64,000 bases of DNA from Methylocystis echinoides (lineage in GTDB: Bacteria; Pseudomonadota; Alphaproteobacteria; Rhizobiales; Beijerinckiaceae): NCBI RefSeq assembly GCF_027923385.1, contig NZ_BSEC01000001.1:3756001-3820000 (forward strand), read 5' to 3'. Shown here piece after piece: positions 18,642-27,243 of the stretch (positions are counted from its first letter, which is position 1; each line of letters starts with the position of its first letter). The position numbers and the translations under genes were made by a program. Under the pieces are notes generated by a model. The model did no database searches. It saw only the letters and a program-made list of their open reading frames with translations, and was not told the origin of the DNA.

Positions 18642-19805
18642 TCAATTCGCCAGGGGCGCGATCACGCCGTCGGTCGGCGCGACGAGGGCGCCGGGCCGCA
18701 CCATCGGATTGGCGAGGCCGGCCGTGATCACGAGATCAGTGGGGTCGAGGCCGGACAGCACCACGCGCAGCCCCTTGTGCAGCGGTCCCAGCGTGACGGG
18801 CTTGGCGGCGACCTTATGCTCGGGCGTCACCACCATGACGACCTTGCTGGTCTGGTCCGAGGCGATCGCGGCGTCCGGCACGAGCAGCGCCGCCGCATCG
18901 CCGCCATTGACGCGCACGCGGCCGAACGCGCCGGGCGTGAGCAACATGTCCTTGTTGGGAAGCACGGCGCGGGCGCGGATCGTGCCGGAATGCACATTGA
19001 GCGCATTGTCGAAGAAATCCACCGTGCCCTTGCGCTTCCAGTCGGTTTCATCGGCAAGGCGCACCCAGGCCGGCGTCTGCCCGGTCTTCTGATGGCCGGC
19101 GCCGGCGCGCGCGTAATGCAGAAAATCCGATTCCGAGACGTCGAACTCGAAATAGATGGGATCAATAGAGACGATTGTCGTCAGCGGCGTGGCGCCCGCC
19201 TGGACGAGATTGCCGACGTCGATGCGACGGTCGGACACGCGGCCGGCGATGGGCGCGCGCAATTGCGTCCATTCGAGATTGAGCTCGGCGCTGCGCAGCG
19301 CCGCCTCGGCGGCCATGAGCTGCGCCCGCGCCGAATCGGAGCCGCCGCGCCGCTGATCGAGATCGCGCCGGGTGATGGCGCCGCCGCCCACGAGCGTCTC
19401 GCCGCGCACGACATCCTTCGACAGCATGGCGGTCTGCGACTGCATGCGGGCGACATCGGCGCGGGCGCTGTCCACGGCGATCTGATAGGGGCGCGGATCG
19501 ATGGTGAAGAGCGGATCGCCCGCCTTGACGATCTGTCCGTCGGTGAAGTGAATCCGGTCAATCGCGCCAGAGACGCGCGGCCGCACCTCGACGCGCTGCA
19601 CGGCGACGAAACGGCCGGTGAATTCATCCCAGTGAGGGACCGTTTCCGAGAGCGGATGAGCGACCGTAACGCTGGGGAGCGGCGGCGCAGGCGGCCCCTC
19701 GCCCTGTGCGCTCGCGCCGATGCGAAAGGCTGCGACGGCGACAAAAAACAGCCCGAGGCCGATCCAGGCAATGCGGGGGGATGCGCGAAATCGCGTCCAG
19801 TCCAT
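18642..19805 (-). CDS. RND efflux periplasmic adaptor (membrane fusion protein)
   Basis: A 387-residue adaptor with one N-terminal membrane segment (IAWIGLGLFFVAVAAF). A split lipoyl/barrel-sandwich domain has VEVRPRVSGAIDRIHFTDGQ on one side and WTQLRAPIAGRVSDRR on the other. A helical hairpin lies between them, followed by beta-barrel domains ending in GLANPMVRPGALV. It bridges the RND pump encoded 7 bases downstream to an outer-membrane channel. The two genes form one transcription unit divergent from the HdeA-like genes. Confidence 0.94.
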   Translation of the reverse strand: MDWTRFRASPRIAWIGLGLFFVAVAAFRIGASAQGEGPPAPPLPSVTVAHPLSETVPHWDEFTGRFVAVQRVEVRPRVSGAIDRIHFTDGQIVKAGDPLFTIDPRPYQIAVDSARADVARMQSQTAMLSKDVVRGETLVGGGAITRRDLDQRRGGSDSARAQLMAAEAALRSAELNLEWTQLRAPIAGRVSDRRIDVGNLVQAGATPLTTIVSIDPIYFEFDVSESDFLHYARAGAGHQKTGQTPAWVRLADETDWKRKGTVDFFDNALNVHSGTIRARAVLPNKDMLLTPGAFGRVRVNGGDAAALLVPDAAIASDQTSKVVMVVTPEHKVAAKPVTLGPLHKGLRVVLSGLDPTDLVITAGLANPMVRPGALVAPTDGVIAPLAN

Positions 19806-20028
19806 GATCCATCTCGGCTGCCAGGAAAACGGGCGCTTATAGAAAAGCGGTTGAGAACCGGATGTTAAGACAGTCTCCCAACGCCGTCCACAGGCGCCGC
19901 CCCAATATGGGCGTGCGCGCGGCGCGCGCCGAATTACGGCGGCTTGGCCTTATCTTCCTTCTGTGCAATTGTCCCGCCGCACAGCAGAGGAAGCTGCTTC
20001 GATTCAACGACTCAGTTGGAGGAATCTG

Positions 20029-20325
20029 ATGAGAAAGATTATCGCCGCGCTGGCGCTGGCCGGCGCGCTGACGCCTTCGGTGTCGCAGGCGCAGGTCAAT
20101 ATCGATATGGCCAAGATCACCTGTGGCGAAGTGCTCGCCATGCCGGCCGACGACCAGGCCGATTTCGCCGCCTTCATGAGCGGCTTCTTCGCGCAGCGCG
20201 CGGGCCGCACCTTTATCGACATGTCCCTCTTCCAGAAGAACACCGCCAGCGTGCTCGACTGGTGCAAGTCGAACAAGAACGAGTCGGTTATGGTCGGCCT
20301 CGAGCGCGCGACCGGCACGAAGTAA
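20029..20325 (+). CDS. HdeA-family periplasmic protein, copy 1
   Basis: A 98-residue protein with a signal peptide (MRKIIAALALAGALTPSVSQA). The mature part carries the HdeA-type ITCGEVLAM...VLDWCKSN pattern, with two cysteines able to form the family's single disulfide. HdeA proteins act as periplasmic chaperones under acid stress in enterics; the alphaproteobacterial homologues are less studied. GGAGG precedes the ATG at 20029 by 6 bases. It is followed after 16 bases by a paralogue on the same strand, and the pair ends at the hairpin 20644-20666. Confidence 0.85.
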   Translation: MRKIIAALALAGALTPSVSQAQVNIDMAKITCGEVLAMPADDQADFAAFMSGFFAQRAGRTFIDMSLFQKNTASVLDWCKSNKNESVMVGLERATGTK

Positions 20326-20341
20326 GAGGGGAAGGCAACAC

Positions 20342-20635
20342 ATGATCCGCAAGCTCATTCTCGCTGGCGTCGCCGGCGCCTTCATGATCGCCGCGCCGGC
20401 TTCGGCGCAGGTCCAGATCGAAATGAACCAGATCACCTGCAAGGACTTCGCCGGCTACGACCCGGAAACGCAGGATTTCATCGGCAACTGGATGCGCGGT
20501 TACTGGATGTCGACCAAGAACCTCACGGTGGTCGAGCAGCGCTACGTCAAGCGCAACACCGCGAAGATCGCGAAATACTGCAAGAAGTTGCCCAAGGCGG
20601 CCCTGATGGACGCGATCCAGAAGAACGCCCGCTGA
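20342..20635 (+). CDS. HdeA-family periplasmic protein, copy 2
   Basis: A 97-residue secreted protein (signal peptide ending ...APASA) with ITCKDF and IAKYC supplying the paired cysteines. It is clearly related to the gene just upstream but has diverged: it is richer in lysine and tryptophan and has a longer central helix. GAGGGGAAGG lies before the start. The tandem arrangement suggests duplication and co-expression, probably as envelope acid-stress proteins. Confidence 0.84.
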   Translation: MIRKLILAGVAGAFMIAAPASAQVQIEMNQITCKDFAGYDPETQDFIGNWMRGYWMSTKNLTVVEQRYVKRNTAKIAKYCKKLPKAALMDAIQKNAR

Positions 20636-20643
20636 GATGTATG

Positions 20644-20666
20644 GAGCCCGGCCGCCGGCCGGGCTC
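20644..20666 (+). terminator. Terminator after the hdeA-like pair
   Basis: GAGCCCGGCC and GGCCGGGCTC form a perfect 10-bp stem with a GCC loop, 9 bases past the second hdeA-like stop. Only scattered T residues follow. Confidence 0.65.
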
Positions 20667-20805
20667 TCACACCTTTGCGACGTCGCCCGTCCGTGCAGGG
20701 CGCGAAGCGAAGACGAAGGCCGGCCGCATCGCGGTCCGGAAGTGCGTCGCGCCGCTCGCAAGGCAGCCGTGTCTGCCGCTGGGTTGACCTTCCTGCGATC
20801 GGCTT

Positions 20806-21000
20806 TCAGAAAATCCCGAACAGCTTTTTCGATTTCTTCTCGAATGCCTGAACTTCATCCTGCAGCCGCCGCAATTCGGCGCGCAGTTCGATGAGACGGT
20901 CGTCCGGCAGGCTGAAATCCATCGCGGCCAGCCCCAGTTGACGGCGCTTCTCGGCAAAATCCGCCTTCATATAGTTCAAGAGCGCATCCTTCTTCGCCAT
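20806..21000 (-). CDS. Small coiled-coil hypothetical protein
   Basis: A 64-residue basic protein beginning MAKKDALLNYMKADFAEKR. Residues about 42-60 (LRAELRRLQDEVQAFEKK) have heptad-like spacing typical of a short coiled coil. GGGAG lies about 7 bases before the ATG at 21000; an in-frame ATG 24 bases upstream is less likely. I do not recognise a named family. It is followed by no obvious partner and preceded by the aminotransferase on the same strand. Confidence 0.65.
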   Translation of the reverse strand: MAKKDALLNYMKADFAEKRRQLGLAAMDFSLPDDRLIELRAELRRLQDEVQAFEKKSKKLFGIF

Positions 21001-21083
21001 CCTGATCTCCCATCCTGAACCCAAGGCTCGGCCCCGCCGGCCAAGAACCTTCCGGCCATCCTAGTTCAGACGCGCGCGCCTTC

Positions 21084-22271
21084 TCAACCTGCCCCGACCT
21101 CCGCCAGGGCGCGAACGCCCGCAACGAGGCGGCCGACGCCTTCCGCGGCGGTCTCCGGCTGCAAGGCGCCATAGGCCACCCGCAGGTGACATCCCTGCGT
21201 CAGTCCAAAGGCGTCGCCCGGAATCACGGCGATCCGATGCGCCTCGATGAGCCGCCGCGCATAGTCCTGCGGCGCCAGCGGGGATTTGACGCGCATGAGA
21301 TAATAGAGCGCGCCGGCTGCTTCGGGGACGTCGGCCAGGCCCTCCTGTTGCAGGACAGAAAGTTCGCGCTTCACCATCGCCCGCGTTTTCGCGAGCCTCT
21401 GCACTTTGGCCTGCACGAAGGCGCGACCTTCTTCGAGCGCGCCGAGCGCGGCGTATTGCGCGATCACCGGCGGACAGATGATGACCGTATCCTGTATCTT
21501 GCGGATCGCGGCTTCGAGGCGCTCCGGATACGCCATCCAGCCGATGCGCCAGCTCGCAAAGCCATAGGCCTTCGACATCGAATAAAGCGAAATGGTGTGC
21601 GCCGCCGCGCCGGGGATGGCGGCGGGCGAAAAATGCCGCGCGTCGTCATAGGTGAAATATTCATAGGCCTCGTCGCTGATATGGAAGAGACCGCGCTCGG
21701 CGCAGAGCGCATTGACCGCGCGTAGCGCCGTTTCCGGATAAACCGCGCCGGAAGGATTGTTTGGCGAAACGGTGAGGATTGCGCGGGTGCGCGGGGTGAT
21801 TGCAGCGCGGATCGCGTCGATGTCGAGCTGGAAATTCTCATCCGTCCGGACCAGAACCGGACGCGCATTGGCCATGACGATGGCCATCTCGTGATTGAAA
21901 TAATAGGGAACCGGGAGAATGACCTCGTCGTCCGGATCGAGAATGGCGAGGATCGCGTTGAAAAACGCCTGATTGCCGCCGGCCGTGACCATCAGCCGGT
22001 TGCCATGCGCCTCCCCGACCGCGACGCCATTTTCAGCGGCAAGCTTGCCTGTCAGCGCGTCGACGAGGGCGGGCGCGCCGGCGGTCGCCTGGTATTTGTG
22101 ATTCTCGCTGTCCGACAGGAAGCGGGCGATCTGGAGCGAGGCGGCGGGCGGCGGGCCGTAATTGACCACGCCCTGACCAAGCGAAATCGTCCCCGGATTG
22201 GAACGGATCAGATCGGCGATGACAGGAATGATCGGCGTCTGCACAGCCTGAAGTCTGCGGGATTGATCCAT
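21084..22271 (-). CDS. PLP-dependent class I/II aminotransferase
   Basis: A 395-residue aspartate-aminotransferase-fold enzyme. The PLP lysine is K234 in SMSKAYGF. The SPNNPSGAVYP motif near residue 169 contacts the cofactor phosphate and substrate carboxylate, DEAYEYF supplies the Asp-Tyr pair at about 200-206, and R in CHLRVAYG near the C-terminus binds the alpha-carboxylate. Substrate specificity cannot be read from sequence; relatives are annotated as aspartate or aromatic aminotransferases. Cytoplasmic, apparently monocistronic. Confidence 0.9.
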   Translation of the reverse strand: MDQSRRLQAVQTPIIPVIADLIRSNPGTISLGQGVVNYGPPPAASLQIARFLSDSENHKYQATAGAPALVDALTGKLAAENGVAVGEAHGNRLMVTAGGNQAFFNAILAILDPDDEVILPVPYYFNHEMAIVMANARPVLVRTDENFQLDIDAIRAAITPRTRAILTVSPNNPSGAVYPETALRAVNALCAERGLFHISDEAYEYFTYDDARHFSPAAIPGAAAHTISLYSMSKAYGFASWRIGWMAYPERLEAAIRKIQDTVIICPPVIAQYAALGALEEGRAFVQAKVQRLAKTRAMVKRELSVLQQEGLADVPEAAGALYYLMRVKSPLAPQDYARRLIEAHRIAVIPGDAFGLTQGCHLRVAYGALQPETAAEGVGRLVAGVRALAEVGAG

Positions 22272-22467
22272 TTATCGTCCTGATGCGGGCGCGCGTCCCT
22301 CGCCGAAACGCCGGGCGGCGCGGCGACGGGGCGGGCTTTCCCTACCCCATGGCTCGCCAGGCCTTCAATAGCAAAGCTCGAAAGTCTTTCGGGCTCGGGC
22401 GGGCCCTATGTTAGACTGGCCGAAACAGGCGCGCCGCATGGCGCCGGCCCGAACCGCTCCCGAGATC

Positions 22468-24516
22468 ATGACCGCTTCAGAACCGCAGAGCGCAAAACCG
22501 CTCTTCTCCTACCGCAAATACTGGGCGCATCGCTTCGGCGTCGCCCCCTTTCTCCCCATGACCCGCGCCGAGATGGAGGCGCTCGGCTGGGATAGCTGCG
22601 ACATCGTCCTCGTCACGGGCGACGCCTATATCGATCATCCGAGCTTCGGCATGGCCATTGTCGGCCGGCTGCTGGAGGCGCAAGGGTTCAGGGTGGGCAT
22701 CATCGCCCAGCCGGACTGGCGCGACGCCTCGGCCTTCCGCGCCCTGGGCAAGCCCAATCTCTTCTTCGGGATCACCAGCGGCAACATGGACTCCATGGTG
22801 AACCGCTACACCTCGGATCGCCGCCTGCGCCATAACGACAGCTACACGCCGAACGGCGAGGGCGGCAAAAGGCCGGATCGCGCGGTCGTCGTCTACGCCC
22901 AGCGCGCCCGCGAGGCCTTTCCGGACCGGCCGATCGTCCTCGGCGGCATCGAGGCCTCGCTGCGCCGCATCGCGCATTACGACTACTGGTCGGACAAGGT
23001 GCGTCGATCCATCCTGCTCGACGCCAAGGCCGACCTGCTGCTGTACGGCAACGCCGAGCGGGCGCTCGTCGAGGTGGCGCATCGCATCGCGCGGCGCGGT
23101 CTCGATCAGGACTTCTCCGACATTCGTGGCCTCGCCTTCGCCCGTTCCGCGACGCCGGAAGGCTGGACCGAGGCGCCCGCCGACGATCTCGACGACGCCA
23201 GCGAGGGCCGCCGGCGCGGCGCCGCGGGCAGTGACGAGGAAAGCGTCGTCATCCGCCTGCCGGCCTATGAGCAGGTGCGCGAGGACCGCGAGGCTTACGC
23301 GCGCGCCTCGCGTGTGCTGCACAAGGAAAGCAACCCTGGCAATGCCCGTCCGTTGACGCAGCGCCACGGCGACCGCGACGTCTGGCTGACGGCCCCGCCG
23401 ATCCCGCTCACCATGCCGGAGATGGACGCCGTCTACGAACTGCCCTTCGCCCGCGCGCCGCATCCCGCCTACGAAGGCGCGAAGATTCCCGCCTGGGAGA
23501 TGATCCGCCATTCCGTGACGATCATGCGCGGCTGTTTTGGCGGCTGCTCCTTCTGCTCGATCACGGAACATGAGGGGCGCATCATCCAGTCGCGCTCGGA
23601 AGGCTCCATCCTGCGCGAGATCGAAACCATCCGCGACAAGACGGAAGGATTCACTGGCGTGATTTCCGACATCGGCGGGCCAACGGCGAACATGTATCGC
23701 CTCGCCTGCAAGGACAGGGAGACGGAGGCGCTCTGCCGGCGCCCGTCCTGCGTCTATCCAGACATCTGCAAGAATCTGAACACGAGTCACGACCCGCTCA
23801 TCCAGCTCTACCGCAAGGCGCGCGCGCTGCCGGGGATCAAGAAGGTGATGGTCGCCTCCGGCGTGCGCTACGATCTCGCCGTGAAGAGCCCCGCCTATGT
23901 GCGCGAACTCGTCGAGCATCATGTCGGCGGCTATCTGAAGATCGCGCCCGAACACACCGAAGAAGGCCCGCTTTCGAAGATGATGAAGCCGGGCATCGGC
24001 TCCTATGATCGCTTCAAGCAGCTGTTCGACGCCGCGGCGCGCGCGGCGAACAAGGATTATTTCCTCATCCCCTATTTCATCGCGGCCCATCCGGGCACGA
24101 CGGACGAGGACATGATGAACCTGGCGCTCTGGCTGAAGCGCAACAAATATCGCGCCGATCAGGTGCAGACCTATCTGCCCTCCCCCATGGCGCTCTCGAC
24201 CGCCATGTATCACTCGGGCTTCAATCCGCTGAAGCCGGTGCGGCGCGGCGCGTCCGAACCGGTCGACGCGGTGAAGGGCCTGCGCCAGCGGCGCCTGCAC
24301 AAGGCCTTCCTGCGCTATCACGATCCCGAGAACTGGCCGCTGCTGCGCGAGGCGCTGAAGGCCATGGGCCGCGCCGATCTGATCGGGCCGGGCAAGCATC
24401 AGCTCGTGCCGTCGTGGCAGCCGGCGGGCACCGGCAAGGCCGGCGAGGGCCGGCGCCTGCCGCAGAAAGGCGGACCCCGCCCGCAGACGCGCAAGTTTGT
24501 GACGAAGGGCGTCTAG
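22468..24516 (+). CDS. YgiQ-family radical SAM protein
   Basis: A YgiQ-type protein of 682 residues from the ATG at 22468. That start was chosen because E. coli YgiQ begins about 15 residues before the conserved YW motif (here [10 protein letters not shown]); frames 30 and 60 bases upstream are also open. The cobalamin-binding-like N-terminal domain contains the very conserved [22 protein letters not shown]. The radical SAM cluster is C356, C360 and C363 in [10 protein letters not shown]-terminal extension is basic and Pro/Gly rich. The biochemical role of YgiQ is not established. Confidence 0.92.
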   Translation: MTASEPQSAKPLFSYRKYWAHRFGVAPFLPMTRAEMEALGWDSCDIVLVTGDAYIDHPSFGMAIVGRLLEAQGFRVGIIAQPDWRDASAFRALGKPNLFFGITSGNMDSMVNRYTSDRRLRHNDSYTPNGEGGKRPDRAVVVYAQRAREAFPDRPIVLGGIEASLRRIAHYDYWSDKVRRSILLDAKADLLLYGNAERALVEVAHRIARRGLDQDFSDIRGLAFARSATPEGWTEAPADDLDDASEGRRRGAAGSDEESVVIRLPAYEQVREDREAYARASRVLHKESNPGNARPLTQRHGDRDVWLTAPPIPLTMPEMDAVYELPFARAPHPAYEGAKIPAWEMIRHSVTIMRGCFGGCSFCSITEHEGRIIQSRSEGSILREIETIRDKTEGFTGVISDIGGPTANMYRLACKDRETEALCRRPSCVYPDICKNLNTSHDPLIQLYRKARALPGIKKVMVASGVRYDLAVKSPAYVRELVEHHVGGYLKIAPEHTEEGPLSKMMKPGIGSYDRFKQLFDAAARAANKDYFLIPYFIAAHPGTTDEDMMNLALWLKRNKYRADQVQTYLPSPMALSTAMYHSGFNPLKPVRRGASEPVDAVKGLRQRRLHKAFLRYHDPENWPLLREALKAMGRADLIGPGKHQLVPSWQPAGTGKAGEGRRLPQKGGPRPQTRKFVTKGV

Positions 24517-24541
24517 GGTCGGCGTTTGCGAGAGGGATCGC

Positions 24542-24573
24542 CCGTCATTGCCAGCGAAGCTGAGCAATGACGG
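24542..24573. repeat. REP-like palindrome between ygiQ-like gene and regulator
   Basis: CCGTCATTGC at 24542-24551 pairs with GCAATGACGG at 24564-24573. The CGTCATTGC...AGCGAAG...GCAATGACG layout resembles the dispersed extragenic palindromes common in alphaproteobacteria. It lies 25 bases past a stop codon and may also end transcription. Confidence 0.55.
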
Positions 24574-24662
24574 CCTCGCCTCGACATAACTTCGCGCATG
24601 GACGATCTTTCGTGCATTATGTCGACGAGGCTCAAGACTCCCCGGCATCGACAGGACGCGGC

Positions 24663-25121
24663 ATGTCGCAGGACGAAAAACTTTTTCCAGATACGATCGT
24701 GCAGGAGAATTACGTCACCTTCCAGCACGAATTCATCGAATTTCTCGTCGCCCAGCTCATTGATTTCCGCAAAGTCTTCAATGGCGATCTCGACGAGTTG
24801 CTCGTCTACATTTTCGTCGCGCGCTATTATCTGCGCGAGGAGCGCGCCCGCGGTCAGGACCATCAGGATCAGGACGGCTATTGGGCGGCGCCGCCCACCC
24901 TGTCGCGCATCTCCGAGTTTACCGGCATTCCGCGCGAGACGGTCCGCCGCAAGCTAATCGGATTGCAAAACCGCGGGCTGCTGGAAAAAGTCGATCACGA
25001 CAAATGGCGGCCCACGGAGAAGGATCACGTGCCCGTCATCCGCAGCGAATATGAGGAATTCTGGGCGCGCGAAATGCGGCGACTGGTGAAGCTCGTGCGC
25101 GCCCTGAAACCCTACGCGTGA
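24663..25121 (+). CDS. Winged-helix transcriptional regulator-like protein
   Basis: A 152-residue protein. Residues about 75-115 form a helix-turn-helix (PTLSRISEFTGIPRETVRRK) followed by a wing-like LLEKVDHDKW, as in Crp-type or MarR-type winged helices. The N-terminal half is helical (LVAQLIDFRKVFNGDLDELL) and could mediate dimers. The ATG at 24663 has AGGA 8 bases upstream. No ligand domain is evident. It is followed by a hairpin at 25136. Confidence 0.72.
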   Translation: MSQDEKLFPDTIVQENYVTFQHEFIEFLVAQLIDFRKVFNGDLDELLVYIFVARYYLREERARGQDHQDQDGYWAAPPTLSRISEFTGIPRETVRRKLIGLQNRGLLEKVDHDKWRPTEKDHVPVIRSEYEEFWAREMRRLVKLVRALKPYA

Positions 25122-25135
25122 CCCCGAAAAGAAAA

Positions 25136-25161
25136 TTGGGCTGCTGTCGCCAGCAGCCCAA
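25136..25161 (+). terminator. Strong hairpin after the winged-helix gene
   Basis: TTGGGCTGCTG pairs perfectly with CAGCAGCCCAA (11 bp, TCGC tetraloop), 14 bases after the stop. There is no T tail, but the stem and tetraloop are strong. It is preceded by an A-rich stretch, so it may act on either strand. Confidence 0.6.
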
Positions 25162-25173
25162 GTCGGGGGAGAA

Positions 25174-25215
25174 CGCCCGAGGAGGGCGGAAGTCAGCTGA
25201 GGGGAGGGGCTGACT
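25174..25215. other. Two further hairpins in the intergenic region
   Basis: CGCCC/GGGCG (25174-25188, 5-base loop) and AGTCAGC/GCTGACT (25191-25215, 11-base loop) follow the 25136-25161 hairpin directly. Three stems in 80 bases suggest a structured 3' end or a small RNA. The rest of the 363-base gap (25122-25484) holds the EcfG-like promoter and another hairpin but no gene. Confidence 0.4.
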
Positions 25216-25347
25216 GAGATCAAACTAGAATGCGCCAGATAGTCGATCAACGCTGATACGCTCACTTTGGGCAAAGAGGCCGCAGGTGAGACAAAATGAC
25301 GCAAAGGTTGCGCCCAAGGTGGATGGGGAAGAAAAAGCTCAGCCGCC

Positions 25348-25372
25348 GGAACGGTTTGAGTATGGGCGCGTT
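25348..25372 (+). promoter_or_regulatory. Sigma-EcfG-type (general stress response) promoter
   Basis: GGAAC at 25348-25352, a 16-base spacer, then CGTT at 25369-25372. This matches the alphaproteobacterial EcfG consensus GGAAC-N16/17-CGTT. It points at the PhyR-like receiver gene starting at 25485, which is exactly the kind of gene this sigma factor controls. Confidence 0.65.
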
Positions 25373-25415
25373 AATCAGCATTGCAGCCATGGCCGCGTCC
25401 CGTGACAGGCGGCGC

Positions 25416-25436
25416 GGGCGTTCGCGGAGAACGCCC
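25416..25436 (+). other. Leader hairpin before the PhyR-like gene
   Basis: GGGCGTTC and GAACGCCC form a perfect 8-bp stem with a 5-base loop, followed by TTCT. It would lie in the 5' leader of a transcript from the EcfG-like promoter, about 50 bases before the start codon, and could attenuate or protect it. Confidence 0.45.
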
Positions 25437-25484
25437 TTCTGACGTGGGACTTCCCGTTCAGCGCTGCGAGCGACGAGGCAGACA

Positions 25485-25976
25485 GTGAACCTCCCTTCCG
25501 AAGAAGCGCAGACGCCCGAGACAGCGAACAGTCCCCGGATGAAGCGTCAGCGACGCGCCCTCGACGTTCTCGTCATCGAGGATGAGGCGATCATCGCCAA
25601 GGATCTGGAGCTGATTGTCAGCGATCTCGGCCATCGCGTGATCGGTCCGGCGCGCACGCAGCAGGAGGCCATCGAGCTCGCCCTCAAGACGCGGCCCGCG
25701 GTGGTCGTCGCCGACGTGAAACTGGCCGACGGAAGCTCGGGCATTCTCGCGGTGAATGAAATGCTCAAGAGCGTCGACGCCGCCGTGATTTTTGTCACCG
25801 CCGTGCCGCAATGGCTCCAGACCGGCGAACTGGAGCCGGTTCTGGTGATCCCCAAGCCGTACACGGTGGAGGAGATCAAATCGGCCGTCTCCAAGGCGAC
25901 GTCGAAGCGCTCGCAGTCGCTGGAGACCTTCATGGCGACAAAAGACGCGGTCAGCCGCCTCACCCGCAAGCAATGA
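25485..25976 (+). CDS. Stand-alone PhyR-type response regulator receiver
   Basis: A 163-residue single receiver domain. Phosphorylation site D77 in VVADVKLADGSSG, acidic pocket E32/D33 (VIEDEA), T105 (FVTAVP) and K124 (IPKPY) are all present. The sequence is close to the receiver half of PhyR, the anti-anti-sigma factor of the alphaproteobacterial general stress response, but the N-terminal sigma-like domain is absent. That makes it like SdrG-type single-domain regulators. The GTG start at 25485 has GAGG 8 bases upstream. The EcfG-like promoter at 25348 supports stress control. Confidence 0.85.
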   Translation: MNLPSEEAQTPETANSPRMKRQRRALDVLVIEDEAIIAKDLELIVSDLGHRVIGPARTQQEAIELALKTRPAVVVADVKLADGSSGILAVNEMLKSVDAAVIFVTAVPQWLQTGELEPVLVIPKPYTVEEIKSAVSKATSKRSQSLETFMATKDAVSRLTRKQ

Positions 25977-26076
25977 CTCCTGCTTTGGGATATGGTTAGC
26001 CCAACCGCCCGTTCGCGTGAGGCGCCCCGGGCGCCGATCTGACGAGCCAACGGGCGGAGATTGCAGGGAGGCGTCC

Positions 26077-26502
26077 ATGTTCAAGAAAATTCTCGTTCCG
26101 GTCGATTTGAGCGAGCCGGAAATGACCACTCTGGCGCTCGACGCGGCGCTGGCGCTCGCGAAGACAGGCGACGCCAGCCTGCGCCTCGTAAATGTGCAGC
26201 CGCTCGTGCCGGTCGCCTTTGTCGATTACATCCCGCCCAACTTCGACGAGGAGATGCGCGAAGCCGCGGAGAAGGACCTCACGGCGCTTGCCGGCAAGGT
26301 CGATCTGCCGGGGGGGCGCGTGTCCTCCACGGTGCGTTTTGGCGCCGTCTATCCGGAAGTGCTGGCTGAGGCAGAGGACTGGGGCGCGGATCTCCTCGTC
26401 GTCGGCTCGCACCGGCCCACAATGGCGACCTATCTCCTCGGCTCCAACGCCAAGACGATCGTGCGCCACGCGAAGTGTTCGGTGCTCGTGGTTCGCAAAT
26501 AG
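26077..26502 (+). CDS. Universal stress protein (UspF/UspG-like)
   Basis: A 141-residue UspA-fold protein starting MFKKILVPVDLSE. The C-terminal nucleotide-binding region reads VVGSHRPTMATYLLGSNA...RHAKCSVLVVR, the GSH-RP variant seen in UspF/UspG-type ATP binders rather than the classical G2xG9xG form. GGGAGG lies about 6 bases before the ATG. Its position behind the PhyR-like receiver suits a stress regulon. Cytoplasmic. Confidence 0.9.
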   Translation: MFKKILVPVDLSEPEMTTLALDAALALAKTGDASLRLVNVQPLVPVAFVDYIPPNFDEEMREAAEKDLTALAGKVDLPGGRVSSTVRFGAVYPEVLAEAEDWGADLLVVGSHRPTMATYLLGSNAKTIVRHAKCSVLVVRK

Positions 26503-26543
26503 CGTGTGGTGACAGGCGTGGGGGCGGCGGCTAGTCTTTTTGG

Positions 26544-26885
26544 ATGATCCGATTCGCCGCCCGCCCGCTCGCCCTTCTGGCTCTCCTGCTTCTCGGCGCG
26601 GGCGCCGCGCAGGCGGCGTCGCCGGAGACGTTGCGGCGGGGCGCGGCGATCGCCCGGGCCAATTGCAGCACCTGCCACGCAATCGGGCGGACCGGCGCCA
26701 GCCCGAATCCGAAATCGCCGCCTTTCCGCGAGCTTTCGCGCCGCTACCCCCTTTCCAACCTCGAGGAGGCGCTGGGCGAGGGCATTGTCGTTGGTCACGA
26801 AGGCGTCGAAATGCCCCAGTTCCGCCTGGACACCGCGCAGGTCGAGGCGCTGCTCGCCTATCTGGGCTCGATCCAGAAGCGGTGA
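26544..26885 (+). CDS. Small periplasmic class I cytochrome c
   Basis: A 113-residue protein with a signal peptide (through AAQAA, residue 25), one heme site CSTCH at residues 41-45, and a probable axial methionine in GVEMPQF near residue 90. This is a complete monoheme cytochrome c core of about 85 residues. The redox partner is unknown. It converges on the CZB gene with only 4 bases between the stop codons. Confidence 0.88.
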   Translation: MIRFAARPLALLALLLLGAGAAQAASPETLRRGAAIARANCSTCHAIGRTGASPNPKSPPFRELSRRYPLSNLEEALGEGIVVGHEGVEMPQFRLDTAQVEALLAYLGSIQKR

Positions 26886-26889
26886 CGGG

Positions 26890-27243
26890 TCACGCGCCGA
26901 TCTGCTTGCGCAGCTTGGAAATGGCGATGGTCGTGTCCATCGACGCCTTGGCGTAAGGCGACCCGGCCTCGAGCGCCGCCGTCGCCTCCGCATACTGCCT
27001 GGCGTTGACAAGCGCGGCGACCCGGCCCGCTTCCCGATGGAAGGCGGCGTGTGACTGCACGCAGCCGGAAAACTCGGCCAGATGGGCGTATTTTGTCCGC
27101 GCGTCGCCATGCAGCCATTTGCCGAGCGGGCAGATATTATCCTTTGCCGCGGAAAACGCGTCGAGCTCGGACTGCGCCGCGATCGCGCCGCGCAGCTTGG
27201 TCTTCCACTCGACATGCGCCGCAATTGCGTTTTCGAAATCCAT
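26890..27243 (-). CDS. Stand-alone CZB (chemoreceptor zinc-binding) domain protein
   Basis: A 117-residue protein that is almost entirely a CZB domain: H10, C38 in CPLGKWLHG, and H65/H69 in HAAFHREAG give the His-Cys-His-His zinc site. CZB domains usually sit at the C-terminus of chemoreceptors or diguanylate cyclases and sense zinc or oxidants such as HOCl. Here there is no transducer domain. GGAG precedes the ATG at 27243. Output partner unknown. Confidence 0.86.
   Translation of the reverse strand: MDFENAIAAHVEWKTKLRGAIAAQSELDAFSAAKDNICPLGKWLHGDARTKYAHLAEFSGCVQSHAAFHREAGRVAALVNARQYAEATAALEAGSPYAKASMDTTIAISKLRKQIGA

Noticed and set aside
16280..18727. An 815-codon frame antisense to the RND pump
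   Set aside because: Same GC effect; the composition is extreme (Arg, Asp, His), with no start signal, opposite a complete RND permease.
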